From the NCBI GenBank assembly GCA_040385245.1, contig JAZKHT010000006.1:62001-126000 (forward strand): DNA of 64,000 bases. The letters run 5' to 3'. Below, in pieces: positions 8,680-17,328 of this stretch (within the stretch, counting starts at the first letter, position 1; each line of letters begins with the position of its first letter). The translations under genes were made by a program, and so were the position numbers. The notes under the pieces were generated by a model. That model saw nothing but the letters and a program-made list of their open reading frames with translations, searched no databases and was not told the origin of the DNA. Origin of the DNA: JAZKHT01 sp040385245 (GTDB lineage Bacteria > Pseudomonadota > Alphaproteobacteria > Rhodobacterales > Rhodobacteraceae).

Positions 8680-9468
8680 CTACCGCTTGCCCGCATCGAT
8701 GCTTTTGCGCAACGCGTCCATGATGCTGATGACATTACCCTTTTCCACGGGCTTGTCGCGGGCGGGCGCAAGTTTCTTGCCCTTCTTCTTGGCGGCGATG
8801 ATCTTGCGAAGGCTGGCCTGCACCGGGTCATGGACCAGTTCGGCATCCCATGGCGCGGTCATCGACGTGATCAGCGTGGCCAGCATTCCAGCCAGCTTTG
8901 CATCGGGCTTCGCATCATCCAGACCGGCAAAGACCGCATCCGCCGCCCGCACCTCGTCGCCAAAGCGCAGCGTCCACATCACGATCCCGCCAGCCTGCGC
9001 GCGCAGCATCACCGCCCGCTCGCGCCCCCCCATCACCAGACGCGAGATGCCGACCTTGTCCGTCGCCTCCATCGCTGATCGGATAACGGCAAAGGCCTCT
9101 TCGCCCACGGGATCGGCGGGGCGCAGGTAATAGGCGCTGTCATACCAGATCCAGCCGATGTCAGCGTTGGGCACAAAGGTCTGGATGTCGATGGTGCGGG
9201 TGCTGTCCAGGGCGACCGCCTCCAACTCGTCGTCTTCCAGCAGGACGAACTCGCCTTCGCCGCGCGGATAGCCCTTGGCCTGTTCGTCATCCTCGACCGG
9301 CTCATGCGTGACGGCATCGACGTAGCGGCTTTCCACAGGATTGCCTGTCGCCCGGTTCAGGGTGCGGAATTTGATGCGGTCCGCATCGGTTGTCGCGGGC
9401 ACCAACTCGATTGGGCAGGTCACCAGCGAAAGCTTCAGATAGCCCTTCCAATAGCTGCGTGGCGGCAT
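8680..9468 (-). CDS. ku: Ku protein of non-homologous end joining (second copy)
   Basis: A second Ku of 262 residues, clearly divergent from the first (MPPRSYWKGYLKLSLVTCPI, FRTLNRATGNPVESRYVD, ADIGWIWYDSAYYLRPAD). The ATG at 9468 is chosen because the Ku fold begins there and an AAAGGGGGG ribosome-binding site precedes it; upstream codons in the open frame show no homology. The C-terminal tail is again basic (KKKGKKLAPARDKPVEK). Two Ku paralogues could form homodimers with different end preferences or a heterodimer. It converges on ligD. Confidence 0.94.
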   Translation of the reverse strand: MPPRSYWKGYLKLSLVTCPIELVPATTDADRIKFRTLNRATGNPVESRYVDAVTHEPVEDDEQAKGYPRGEGEFVLLEDDELEAVALDSTRTIDIQTFVPNADIGWIWYDSAYYLRPADPVGEEAFAVIRSAMEATDKVGISRLVMGGRERAVMLRAQAGGIVMWTLRFGDEVRAADAVFAGLDDAKPDAKLAGMLATLITSMTAPWDAELVHDPVQASLRKIIAAKKKGKKLAPARDKPVEKGNVISIMDALRKSIDAGKR

Positions 9469-9647
9469 GTCGCCCCCCTTTCGCCTTCGCAATGCGCGGG
9501 TCGCCGTCACGGTTCCCGACACCCCCGGCTTTAAGTTGTTCAGCTTGGCGGAAACATCCCCAGGGGTGGATGCGGCGCGGCAGCAAAGGGGGGCAGACAG
9601 CCCGCCTTTCTGCCGCGTGGGGTCAGCCGTCCAACGCGGCCTGCCCG

Positions 9648-10052
9648 TCAGGCGATCCCGGCGGCAAGGCGGGTGAAAATCGCGGTGATCTCTGCCTCGG
9701 TGCTGCGGTCGGGGGCACCGTTCGCCACGTCTTCCCTGCTCCACATCCAGCTTTGCACCGGATCGTCGCGCATGGCCCAGGCACCGAACAGCCGATCCTC
9801 TGGGGCGATGGTGCTGCGGGACAGTTGGCGCACCTCCAGATGACGGTCGTCTTTTCGGATGCGTGCGTAGGTCGCCTCGACCAATGCCTCGGGCCCCTCC
9901 AGCCATTGCAGATAAAGATCATCCCGGCAGATCAGCGCGCCGGTGATGCCGTCACGGGCATTGCAGCGGCGCGCGTCCATCAGGATGCCCGCCAAAGCGG
10001 CGGCGTCAAAGCCGAAGGGACGCGAGGCATAGGTCAGCCGGATCAGCGTCAT
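9648..10052 (-). CDS. BLUF-domain blue-light (FAD) receptor
   Basis: A single-domain BLUF protein of 134 residues. From the chosen ATG the flavin-photocycle residues fall at Tyr8 (IRLTYAS), Asn31 (RRCNARDGITG), Gln49 (YLQWLEG), Trp92 and Met94 (AWAMRD), the positions expected for the family. The domain binds FAD and signals blue light through a partner, because there is no output domain here. The start at 10052 is preferred over 10082 because AAAGGGGCG lies just upstream and Tyr8 then matches known short BLUF proteins. It sits between the second ku and the divergent purQ; its partner is not evident. Confidence 0.93.
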   Translation of the reverse strand: MTLIRLTYASRPFGFDAAALAGILMDARRCNARDGITGALICRDDLYLQWLEGPEALVEATYARIRKDDRHLEVRQLSRSTIAPEDRLFGAWAMRDDPVQSWMWSREDVANGAPDRSTEAEITAIFTRLAAGIA

Positions 10053-10109
10053 CTGTGCGCCCCTTTGGCTTAGGCTGCGCATTCGGGGCGCGGGTTCCTC
10101 GTTTCAGCC

Positions 10110-10138
10110 TAGACCCTTTCGCGCCAGTGCGCTATGGC
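10110..10138 (+). promoter_or_regulatory. Candidate purQ promoter
   Basis: TAGACC (10110-10115), a 17-nt spacer, then TATGGC (10133-10138), 35 nt before the purQ ATG. The -35 matches consensus at 4 of 6. No purS gene lies upstream, so purQ needs its own promoter. Confidence 0.35.
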
Positions 10139-10173
10139 CCTGCGCATCCAGATATTGTCCGAAGGGTCCGCCC

Positions 10174-10842
10174 ATGAAAGCCGCCGTCGTCACCTTTCCC
10201 GGTTCGAACTGCGACCGCGATCTTGCCACAGCGTTCGAGGCTGCCGGTTTCCAGGTCGCGCGCGTCTGGCACAAGGATACGGCCCTGCCGGTCGGTGTTG
10301 ATGTCGTGGGGGTTCCGGGCGGATTTTCCTTTGGCGATTACCTGCGCTGCGGGGCGATTGCCGCACAATCCCCGATCAGCGCCGCGATCAAGGCCCATGC
10401 GGTGCGGGGCGGCTATGTGCTTGGCATCTGCAACGGCTTTCAGGTGCTGACAGAAATGGGTCTGCTGCCCGGTGCGTTGATGCGCAATGCAGGGCTGAAG
10501 TTCGTCTGCAAGACCGTGTCCTTGCGTGTGGCCACCACCGACAGCGCCTTTACCGCCGGCTATGGCCGGGGTCAGGAAATTGCCCTGCCCGTCGCGCACC
10601 ATGATGGCAACTATACCATTGACGCCGAAGGCCTTGCCCAACTGACCGCCGAGGACCGCATCGCCTTTACCTATGCGCAGGACGTCAACGGCTCCATGGC
10701 GGGGATCGCGGGCATCCTGTCGGCCAACCGCCGCGTGCTGGGCATGATGCCCCACCCCGAACGCGCAGCCGACCCGGCACTGGGCGGAACCGACGGTGCG
10801 GCCCTGTTCACCTGCGCCATGGGCGGGATGGCGCTTGCCTGA
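10174..10842 (+). CDS. purQ: Phosphoribosylformylglycinamidine synthase, glutaminase subunit
   Basis: PurQ, 222 residues, the class I glutamine amidotransferase subunit that supplies ammonia to PurL in step four of de novo purine synthesis. The oxyanion and nucleophile region is GICNGFQVL with Cys86; VPGGFSFGDYLRCGA and the catalytic His of MMPHPERAADP are present. The length is normal for the small-subunit type that works with PurS and PurL. purS is often immediately upstream in alphaproteobacteria but is absent from this spot; the gene instead faces the BLUF gene. Confidence 0.96.
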   Translation: MKAAVVTFPGSNCDRDLATAFEAAGFQVARVWHKDTALPVGVDVVGVPGGFSFGDYLRCGAIAAQSPISAAIKAHAVRGGYVLGICNGFQVLTEMGLLPGALMRNAGLKFVCKTVSLRVATTDSAFTAGYGRGQEIALPVAHHDGNYTIDAEGLAQLTAEDRIAFTYAQDVNGSMAGIAGILSANRRVLGMMPHPERAADPALGGTDGAALFTCAMGGMALA

Positions 10843-10863
10843 AACCCGCCACGGCGGCCATGC

Positions 10864-10892
10864 TTGAGGCTGCCGAACCGGGGGCCTAGATT
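10864..10892 (+). promoter_or_regulatory. Candidate dctB promoter giving a leaderless transcript
   Basis: TTGAGG (10864-10869), 17-nt spacer, TAGATT (10887-10892). The predicted start point, about 7 nt after the -10, is the A of the dctB ATG at 10899. No Shine-Dalgarno sequence precedes that ATG, which fits a leaderless mRNA. Confidence 0.45.
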
Positions 10893-10898
10893 GCCGCC

Positions 10899-12662
10899 AT
10901 GCAGGACACGGACCTTCCCAACCCCACATCAGACGCCTCGCAGGGGATTTCCTGGCGTGTGAAACTGGTCGTCGCCCTGTTGGTTCTGCTGGCGGTGGGC
11001 GTGGTTCTGGTCACCAACCGCTGGCTGAGCGAGCGGTTCACCGAAACCACGCGCAACCGGGCGGAACTGCGGCTTGCGTTATATTCGGGCAACATCGTGT
11101 CAGAGTTGCAGCGCACATCCGTCGTGCCGTTGTTGTTGTCGGGCGATCCTGCGGTGGTCGATGCGCTGCGGGGCGGGGATTTTTCCGGTACATCGCAAAA
11201 GCTGATCACGGTGCAAAAGGAAATCGGCGTGGCGTCGATCCTGCTTCTGGACCGGGGCGGGCGCACGGTGGGGGCGACGAACCGCAACCTTCTGGGCACC
11301 AGCCACCGCGCATCCGGTTATTTCGTCGAGGCGCAGCGCACCAAGGACACGATCTTTTCGGCGCAGGCGCGCGAAGGCGGCGGTTATGATTTCACCTACT
11401 CGCGCGCGGTCGTAGTAGACGGGCGGGCGGCAGGGGTGATCGTCGTTGCCGTCGATCTGATGAAATACGAACGCGCCTGGTCCGGGTTGCAGGATGCGGT
11501 TCTGGTGACGGACAGCGAAGGCACCGTGATCCTTGCGACCGAACCGCGCTGGCGCGGGCTGCCGCTGACCGAGGCACTGGCCGTGCGCAACGCGCCATCG
11601 GCACTGGGACGGGCGCTGCAGGCGACCGCCGACTGGGCGCAAAATCCGCCCGATGCCTATGTGCGCGGCGAGGCGGTGCTTCGCGCCGAAGCGCGGGTTC
11701 CGTTCCGGGGCTGGCGCATGGTCACCTTTACCGCCTACGATTCCGTGCGCGAACGGGTGAACGGTGTTCTGGCGCTGGAGATCATGGGCTTTGCCATTCT
11801 GATGGCCCTGACCTTTTATCTTCTGTCGCGCCGAGCGTGGTCGCAGACCATGTCGTTCCAACGCGAATCCGCCGAACTGCGGCTGCTGAATGCCCGGCTG
11901 CAGCGCGAGATTGCCGAACGCGAAAAGGTCCAGAAAGACCTTGAGGTGGCGGAACTTACGCTGGCGCAATCGTCCAAGCTGGCCGCCTTGGGCGAGATGT
12001 CCGCCGCTGTCAGCCACGAGTTGAACCAGCCCCTTGCGGCGATGAAAACCTATCTGGCCGGTGCGCGTCTGTTGCTGCAACGCAAGCGCCCCGAAGAGGC
12101 GCTGTCGTCGTTTCAGCGCATTGATGATCTGATCGAACGCATGGGCGCCATCACGCGGCAACTGAAATCCTATGCCCGCAAGGGTGGCGAGGCGTTCGAA
12201 CCCGTGGATGTCCGTGCCGCGCTTTCGTCAGCCCTGTCGATGATGGAGCCGCAGTTGAAACTGCGCGTCGTCAAGATCACCCGCACCCTGCCGCGTCAGC
12301 CGGTGATGGTCATGGCCGACCGGCTGCGGCTGGAACAGGTCATCATCAACCTGCTGCGCAACGCATTGGATGCGACCAAGGACACCAACCAGCCGCAGAT
12401 CGACCTGATCCTGTCGGCAGGCGAAACCGCGACCCTGACGGTGCGCGACAACGGGCACGGGATCACCGATCTCGATAACCTGTTCGAGCCGTTCTACACC
12501 ACCAAAAAACCCGGTGAAGGGGTGGGCCTTGGGCTTGCCATCTCGTCCGGGATCGTGACCGACCTTGGCGGTCGGCTGACCGCGCGCAATGCCGAAGGCG
12601 TAGGCGCGGTGTTCGAGATGCAACTGCCCATCTTGGGCAAAGAAGTTGAAGCAGCAGAATGA
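10899..12662 (+). CDS. dctB: Sensor histidine kinase, DctB type (C4-dicarboxylate sensing)
   Basis: Membrane histidine kinase of 587 residues. A membrane segment (residues about 21-41) is followed by a periplasmic Cache-type sensor, a second segment near residue 290-310 (LEIMGFAILMALTFYLL), a short coiled coil (LNARLQREIAEREKVQKDLE), then HisKA with His373 in AAVSHELNQPLAAMKTYL and an HATPase domain (NLLRNALDATKD, DNGHGI, GLGLAISSG). The layout is that of DctB, which senses succinate/fumarate/malate. It ends 7 nt before the response regulator. No dicarboxylate transporter lies in the window, so the ligand is inferred from family. Confidence 0.85.
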   Translation: MQDTDLPNPTSDASQGISWRVKLVVALLVLLAVGVVLVTNRWLSERFTETTRNRAELRLALYSGNIVSELQRTSVVPLLLSGDPAVVDALRGGDFSGTSQKLITVQKEIGVASILLLDRGGRTVGATNRNLLGTSHRASGYFVEAQRTKDTIFSAQAREGGGYDFTYSRAVVVDGRAAGVIVVAVDLMKYERAWSGLQDAVLVTDSEGTVILATEPRWRGLPLTEALAVRNAPSALGRALQATADWAQNPPDAYVRGEAVLRAEARVPFRGWRMVTFTAYDSVRERVNGVLALEIMGFAILMALTFYLLSRRAWSQTMSFQRESAELRLLNARLQREIAEREKVQKDLEVAELTLAQSSKLAALGEMSAAVSHELNQPLAAMKTYLAGARLLLQRKRPEEALSSFQRIDDLIERMGAITRQLKSYARKGGEAFEPVDVRAALSSALSMMEPQLKLRVVKITRTLPRQPVMVMADRLRLEQVIINLLRNALDATKDTNQPQIDLILSAGETATLTVRDNGHGITDLDNLFEPFYTTKKPGEGVGLGLAISSGIVTDLGGRLTARNAEGVGAVFEMQLPILGKEVEAAE

Positions 12663-12669
12663 GGACGAT

Positions 12670-13998
12670 ATGGCGCGCGCAATGAAGGTGGCGATCGTCG
12701 ATGACGAGGCCGATATGCGGCAGTCGATCAGCCAATGGCTGGCCCTGTCAGGCTTTGACACCGAGACATACGCCAGCGCCGAAGAGGCGTTGAAAGGCAT
12801 CGGCCCCGAGTTTCCGGGCGTGGTGGTCAGCGACATAAAAATGCCTGGCATGGACGGCATGGCCTTTCTGAAACGGCTGATGAGCATGGACAGCGGCCTG
12901 CCGGTGATCATGATCACCGGTCACGGCGATGTGCCGATGGCGGTCGAGGCGATGCGCGTCGGGGCCTATGATTTTCTGGAAAAGCCGTTCAATCCCGACC
13001 GGATGACCGAACTTGCCAAACGGGCGACGCAAACCCGGCGGCTGACGCTGGACAACAGGGCGCTGCGCAAGGAGTTGTCGGACGGGTCGGTGCTGATGAA
13101 AAAGCTGATCGGCTCCAGCGCCGTGATGGAACGGCTGCGCGAAGACATCCTTGATCTGGGGCAGGCCGACAGCCACGTCCTGATCGATGGCGAAACCGGC
13201 ACCGGCAAGACGCTGGTGGCACACGCGCTGCATGCGGTCGGTCCCCGTGCGGGACGCAAATTCGTGACCATCTCTTGTGCGGCCTGGTCCGAGGATCAAC
13301 TGGTGTCGAAACTGTTCGGCCCTGCCGAAGACGGCGCGATCCCGCTGGTGGAAGAGGCGCGCGGCGGCACCCTGTGCCTTGAGGACGTCGAAGCACTCAG
13401 CCACCCGCTGCAATCGCGTCTGCTGACGATGATCAACGAACAGGGCACCCCGCCCGAAACTCGCATCATCGCCATCTGCAACGAACATGCGCCCGACAAG
13501 ACGCTTGAAGATGTGCTGCGGTCGGACCTGTTCTACCGCCTTGGGGCCATGACCATCGTGCTGCCGCCCCTGCGCGTGCGGGGCGAAGATATCCTGACGC
13601 TGTTCACCCGCATGTCCGAACAGTTCGCCGAAGAATACGGCTGCGAGGCCCCGCAAGTGACCGCACAAGAGGCGGCGCAACTGTTGCAGGCCCCCTGGCC
13701 CGGAAATGTGCGCCAACTGGTGAACATCGCCGAACGCGCCGTGTTGCAGAACCGGCGCGGGTCAGGGTCCATCGCCAGCCTGCTGATGGCCGACAACGAG
13801 GCGACCGGCCCCGCCATGACGACAGAGGGCAAGCCGCTGAAGGAATATGTCGAGGCGTTCGAGCGGATGCTGATCGACAATACCATGCGCCGCCACAAGG
13901 GCAGCATCGTCGCCGTGATGGACGAATTGTGCCTGCCCCGGCGGACGTTGAACGAAAAGATGGCGAAGTACGGGCTTAGCCGGGGGGACTACGTCTAG
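12670..13998 (+). CDS. dctD: NtrC-family response regulator, DctD type, without sigma-54 contact motif
   Basis: Response regulator of 442 residues and partner of dctB. Receiver: acidic pocket DDE at 11-13, phospho-acceptor Asp55 (VVSDIKMPG), Thr83, Lys105 (EKPF). The AAA+ domain has Walker A GETGTGKT (174-181), but the segment where GAFTGA should be reads KLFGPAEDGAIPL, and Walker B is degenerate (GGTLCLEDV). A Fis-type helix-turn-helix closes the protein (PRRTLNEKMAKYG). It probably cannot drive sigma-54 promoters and may act with the housekeeping sigma factor, as Rhodobacter capsulatus NtrC does. ATG at 12670 has GAGG ahead; a 12646 start would overlap dctB. Confidence 0.86.
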   Translation: MARAMKVAIVDDEADMRQSISQWLALSGFDTETYASAEEALKGIGPEFPGVVVSDIKMPGMDGMAFLKRLMSMDSGLPVIMITGHGDVPMAVEAMRVGAYDFLEKPFNPDRMTELAKRATQTRRLTLDNRALRKELSDGSVLMKKLIGSSAVMERLREDILDLGQADSHVLIDGETGTGKTLVAHALHAVGPRAGRKFVTISCAAWSEDQLVSKLFGPAEDGAIPLVEEARGGTLCLEDVEALSHPLQSRLLTMINEQGTPPETRIIAICNEHAPDKTLEDVLRSDLFYRLGAMTIVLPPLRVRGEDILTLFTRMSEQFAEEYGCEAPQVTAQEAAQLLQAPWPGNVRQLVNIAERAVLQNRRGSGSIASLLMADNEATGPAMTTEGKPLKEYVEAFERMLIDNTMRRHKGSIVAVMDELCLPRRTLNEKMAKYGLSRGDYV

Positions 13999-14019
13999 GC
14001 GCGGCGCGTGCCGGATGCC

Positions 14020-14043
14020 GGGCAGGGGGGCTGTCTGCCCCCC
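14020..14043 (+). terminator. G/C stem-loop downstream of dctD
   Basis: GGGGGG (14025-14030) can pair with CCCCCC (14038-14043), or GGGCAG (14020-14025) with CTGCCC (14035-14040). It starts 22 nt after the dctD stop. No T-run follows, so it may stop transcription only weakly or protect the 3' end. Confidence 0.4.
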
Positions 14044-14075
14044 ACCGGTCACGCGTGCCGCGCGCCCGTCCCCCC

Positions 14076-14100
14076 GAGGATATTTTTACAAAGAGGAACA
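14076..14100 (+). repeat. Recurrent AT-rich intergenic element, diverged copy
   Basis: GAGGATATTTTTACAAAG followed by AGGAACA. It shares the GAG..TATTTTT..AAGA core with the copies at 4658 and 36988 but has two extra bases and a changed right half. It lies 77 nt after the dctD stop. Confidence 0.4.
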
Positions 14101-14135
14101 GGGGCCTTGGGGTGTCTGCGCGCCCGCAGTCCCGG

Positions 14136-14163
14136 ATCATCCCCAAATCATCCCCAAATCACC
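14136..14163 (+). repeat. Short tandem repeat, 11-bp unit
   Basis: Two full copies of ATCATCCCCAA (14136-14146 and 14147-14157) and a partial third, in the rne leader region. Possibly just local duplication. Confidence 0.5.
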
Positions 14164-14534
14164 CATTGTCATTGCGACTGCTTTCCCGGTAGGGTTGCCC
14201 CACGCGGGGCTTTGCCGCGCTGTGAAATTCTCTGCCCGTCTTGCTGGCGCGCGTTGTGTGCCGTGGGATGGACAGTCGGATCGGTCGAAAGATCGTCATA
14301 TTGCCCGCCAAGTCATTGACAAAAGCGGGCTTTTTCAGGTGGGCCCGCAAGGTGCCCGAAAGAGAACCGCGATGAGACGCGCGATATTGACAGCGACAGG
14401 CGAGGGCTGCCCAAAGGGTAGGGCCCTGCCGTTCGCGTCGCGCGCCCTCGCCCGAACAAGCCGCCTTATCCCTGATGGCCCACCGGTCGAAGCATGCTTC
14501 GGCCTTGGTGTCAGGCCGGGCGCATTGGAACCCC

Positions 14535-17234
14535 ATGGTCAAGAAAATGCTGATAGACGCCACCCACGCGGAAGAGACCCGCGTTGTGGTGGTGGACGGA
14601 AACAAGGTCGAAGAATTTGACTTTGAAACAGTAAACAAGCGGCAGCTCGCCGGGAACATCTACCTTGCCAAGGTCACGCGGGTGGAACCGTCGTTGCAGG
14701 CGGCCTTTGTGGATTACGGCGGAAATCGCCATGGATTTCTGGCCTTTGCCGAAATCCACCCCGATTACTACCAGATCCCGGTTGCCGACCGCAAAGCCCT
14801 GCTGGACGAAGAGCGGGCCTATAACCGCGCGCAGGACGACGAAGACAGCGGTCGCAACCGCCGCAAGCCGCGCCCCGCGCCCAAGGCGCAAACCGCCCGC
14901 CGTGACGACGCTGTGACCAGCGGCGACATCGCCGGGATGGACGTGGTCGATCTGGGCGAAGAAACCGGCGCGGATGCGTTGCTGGACGATCGCGCCGCAG
15001 TCCCGGACGTGCACAGCCATGATCACGACCACGATCATTCGCCCGCGCAATCGGACAACGGCGATGCGCCTTACCGCGCCATGGATCACGCCAGCGAAAC
15101 CGACGACGAGATCGAATCCATCGCGGAAGAGGACGTGGCCGAGGAAATCAGCCATTCACGCAAGCCGCGCCCCCGGAAATACAAGATCCAGGAAGTGGTC
15201 AAGGTCCGCCAGATCCTGCTGGTGCAGGTCGTCAAGGAAGAACGTGGCAACAAGGGTGCTGCGCTGACCACCTATCTGTCTCTGGCCGGGCGCTATTGCG
15301 TGCTGATGCCGAACACGGCGCGGGGCGGCGGGATTTCCCGCAAGATCACCCAAGCCGCCGACCGCAAGAAACTGAAGGAAATCGCGGGCGAGATAGAGGT
15401 GCCCGAAGGTGCCGGCCTGATCATCCGCACGGCGGGTGCCAAGCGCACCAAGGCCGAGATCAAGCGCGACTATGAATACCTGATGCGCCTGTGGGAACAG
15501 ATCCGCGAGTTGACGCTGAAATCCATCGCCCCCGCCCCGATCTATGAAGAGGGCAATCTGATCAAACGGTCGATCCGCGATCTATACAACCGCGAGATCG
15601 AGGAAATTCTGGTCGAGGGCGAGGCAGGGTATCGCACCGCAAAAGACTTTATGAAGATGATCATGCCGTCGCACGCCAAAGTCGTGCAGCGGTACGATGA
15701 ATCGATGCCGCTGTTCGCGCGCTATCAGGTGGAAAGCTATCTGGCGGGCATGTTCAACCCGGTGGTGCAGTTGAAATCCGGCGGCTATATCGTCATCGGC
15801 ATCACCGAGGCACTGGTGGCCATCGACGTGAACTCGGGCCGGGCGACCAAGGAAGGCTCGATCGAGGAAACCGCGCTCAAGACCAACGTCGAGGCGGCCG
15901 AGGAAATCGCGCGGCAGTTGCGTCTGCGCGACCTTGCCGGTCTGATCGTCATCGACTTCATCGACATGGAAGAGCGCAAGAACAACGCGACCGTCGAGAA
16001 AAAGCTGAAGGACAAGCTGAAGACTGACCGCGCGCGCATCCAGGTGGGCCGCATTTCCGGCTTTGGTCTGATGGAGATGAGCCGTCAGCGCCTGCGTCCA
16101 GGCATGCTGGAATCCACGACGCAGCCCTGTTCGCATTGCCACGGCACCGGCCTGATCCGGTCGGACGACAGCCTTGGCCTGCAAGTGCTGCGCGCGTTGG
16201 AAGAGGAAGGCACGCGCAAGCGGTCGAAAGAGGTGCTGCTGAAGGCCCCGATCGGCATCGTGAACTTCCTGATCAACCAAAAGCGGGAACACGTCGCCTT
16301 GATCGAGGCGCGCTATGGCATGTCGGTGCGGATCGAATGTGATCCGTCGCTGGTCAGCCCCGACTATTCCATCGAAAAGTTCAAGACGGCGCTGCGCGTC
16401 GTGCCCGAGGCCCCGGTGATTTCCGGCAACGCCGCCCTGATGGGTGCGCCTGTCGAGGAAGAGGACGAGGATATCGTCGAAGACGACATCATCGACGATG
16501 TCGAAGAGGCGGAAGTGGTGGATGCTGCCCCCGCCGAGAAGGCCGAAAAGGCCGAAGCTGGCGACAAGGGCGATGGCACCGGTCCGGCCAAGAAAAAGCG
16601 TCGTCGGCGGCGGCGGCGCAAGGGCACCAATGGGGCGAACGGCGCACAGGCCGGTCCGTCTGATGCGGGTGCCGACGACGAGGACGACGAAGACGGCGAC
16701 GACGAGGGCGGCGACGATACGGGCGATGACGGCGATGCGTCCGCTGTTGCGGTAACCGAGGTGGCCGTGGCCGAGGCTTCGGTGGCTGAAGTGGAAGCGA
16801 CCGAGGCGGAGCCTGCAAAGAAACCCACCCGCACCCGCGCCCGGTCCACCGCGTCAAAGTCGGTCAAGGCAAAGACTGCGGCAACCAAGGCAGCCCCCGT
16901 CAAAGCGCCAGCGGCCGAACCCGTTGCCGCCGATGCGGAACCTGCGGCAAAGCCGAAAAAGCCGCGCACCCCGCGCGCGCCAAGGGCCAAGGTCGCGGAT
17001 ACGCCTGTCGTGACCGCCCCGGCAGAGGTGGCGGCAGCACTGGCGACCTTCCCGGTGGACCCCGGCGAAACGCCCGTCCGCCAAGAGGCGCTGATCGCAG
17101 ACCCCCAAGACGTGGCCGTGGAACAGGTGCCCGAAGCACGGGTACCCGAGGCACCGGCACCCGAAACACAGGCACCCGAGGCCGAGGATCCGTCGAAGCC
17201 GCGCCGCAAGGGCTGGTGGTCGCTGGGCCGTTGA
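14535..17234 (+). CDS. rne: Ribonuclease E
   Basis: RNase E of 899 residues, the endonuclease that starts mRNA decay and matures rRNA/tRNA. The S1 domain is split by an acidic, His/Asp-rich insert (about residues 100-205, VHSHDHDHDHSPAQ), typical of alphaproteobacterial enzymes. The catalytic domain has AIDVNSGRATK and LIVIDFIDM with the metal-binding Asp residues, and the Zn-link is QPCSHCHGTG. From about residue 640 the tail is a low-complexity scaffold with an acidic stretch, an arginine-rich patch (KKKRRRRRRRKG) and Ala/Pro/Lys repeats. The ATG at 14535 gives MVKKMLIDATHAEETRV, the conserved start; 14475 only adds unrelated residues. Confidence 0.95.
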   Translation: MVKKMLIDATHAEETRVVVVDGNKVEEFDFETVNKRQLAGNIYLAKVTRVEPSLQAAFVDYGGNRHGFLAFAEIHPDYYQIPVADRKALLDEERAYNRAQDDEDSGRNRRKPRPAPKAQTARRDDAVTSGDIAGMDVVDLGEETGADALLDDRAAVPDVHSHDHDHDHSPAQSDNGDAPYRAMDHASETDDEIESIAEEDVAEEISHSRKPRPRKYKIQEVVKVRQILLVQVVKEERGNKGAALTTYLSLAGRYCVLMPNTARGGGISRKITQAADRKKLKEIAGEIEVPEGAGLIIRTAGAKRTKAEIKRDYEYLMRLWEQIRELTLKSIAPAPIYEEGNLIKRSIRDLYNREIEEILVEGEAGYRTAKDFMKMIMPSHAKVVQRYDESMPLFARYQVESYLAGMFNPVVQLKSGGYIVIGITEALVAIDVNSGRATKEGSIEETALKTNVEAAEEIARQLRLRDLAGLIVIDFIDMEERKNNATVEKKLKDKLKTDRARIQVGRISGFGLMEMSRQRLRPGMLESTTQPCSHCHGTGLIRSDDSLGLQVLRALEEEGTRKRSKEVLLKAPIGIVNFLINQKREHVALIEARYGMSVRIECDPSLVSPDYSIEKFKTALRVVPEAPVISGNAALMGAPVEEEDEDIVEDDIIDDVEEAEVVDAAPAEKAEKAEAGDKGDGTGPAKKKRRRRRRRKGTNGANGAQAGPSDAGADDEDDEDGDDEGGDDTGDDGDASAVAVTEVAVAEASVAEVEATEAEPAKKPTRTRARSTASKSVKAKTAATKAAPVKAPAAEPVAADAEPAAKPKKPRTPRAPRAKVADTPVVTAPAEVAAALATFPVDPGETPVRQEALIADPQDVAVEQVPEARVPEAPAPETQAPEAEDPSKPRRKGWWSLGR

Positions 17235-17328
17235 GGCGTTCGAGTCTGATCGGGGGCGGCGGGGGAAACCTTGCCGCCCTTTTCTTTTGCCCGGTTCACG
17301 ATGGGCGGCAGAGGGTTGGATCTGGCCG

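Larger units (their letters stand above)
13999..14534 (+). other. Intergenic region / RNase E leader (536 bp)
   Basis: No convincing gene. It holds, in order: a G/C hairpin after dctD (14020-14043), a diverged copy of the recurrent AT-rich element (14076-14100), a short tandem repeat (14136-14163), a small hairpin GCCCC-ACGC-GGGGC (14197-14210) followed by TTT, and an inverted repeat GCGGGC (14325-14330)/GCCCGC (14343-14348). RNase E genes commonly have long structured leaders for autoregulation; that this is one is inference. Two TTGACA hexamers (14316 and 14387) have no matching -10. Confidence 0.6.

Noticed and set aside
14316..14392. TTGACA hexamers as rne promoters
   Set aside because: Neither has an acceptable -10 box at 16-18 nt.
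14015..14620. 201-codon plus-strand frame before rne
   Set aside because: No motif, mixed composition, and it runs into rne in another frame; treated as leader or intergenic DNA.
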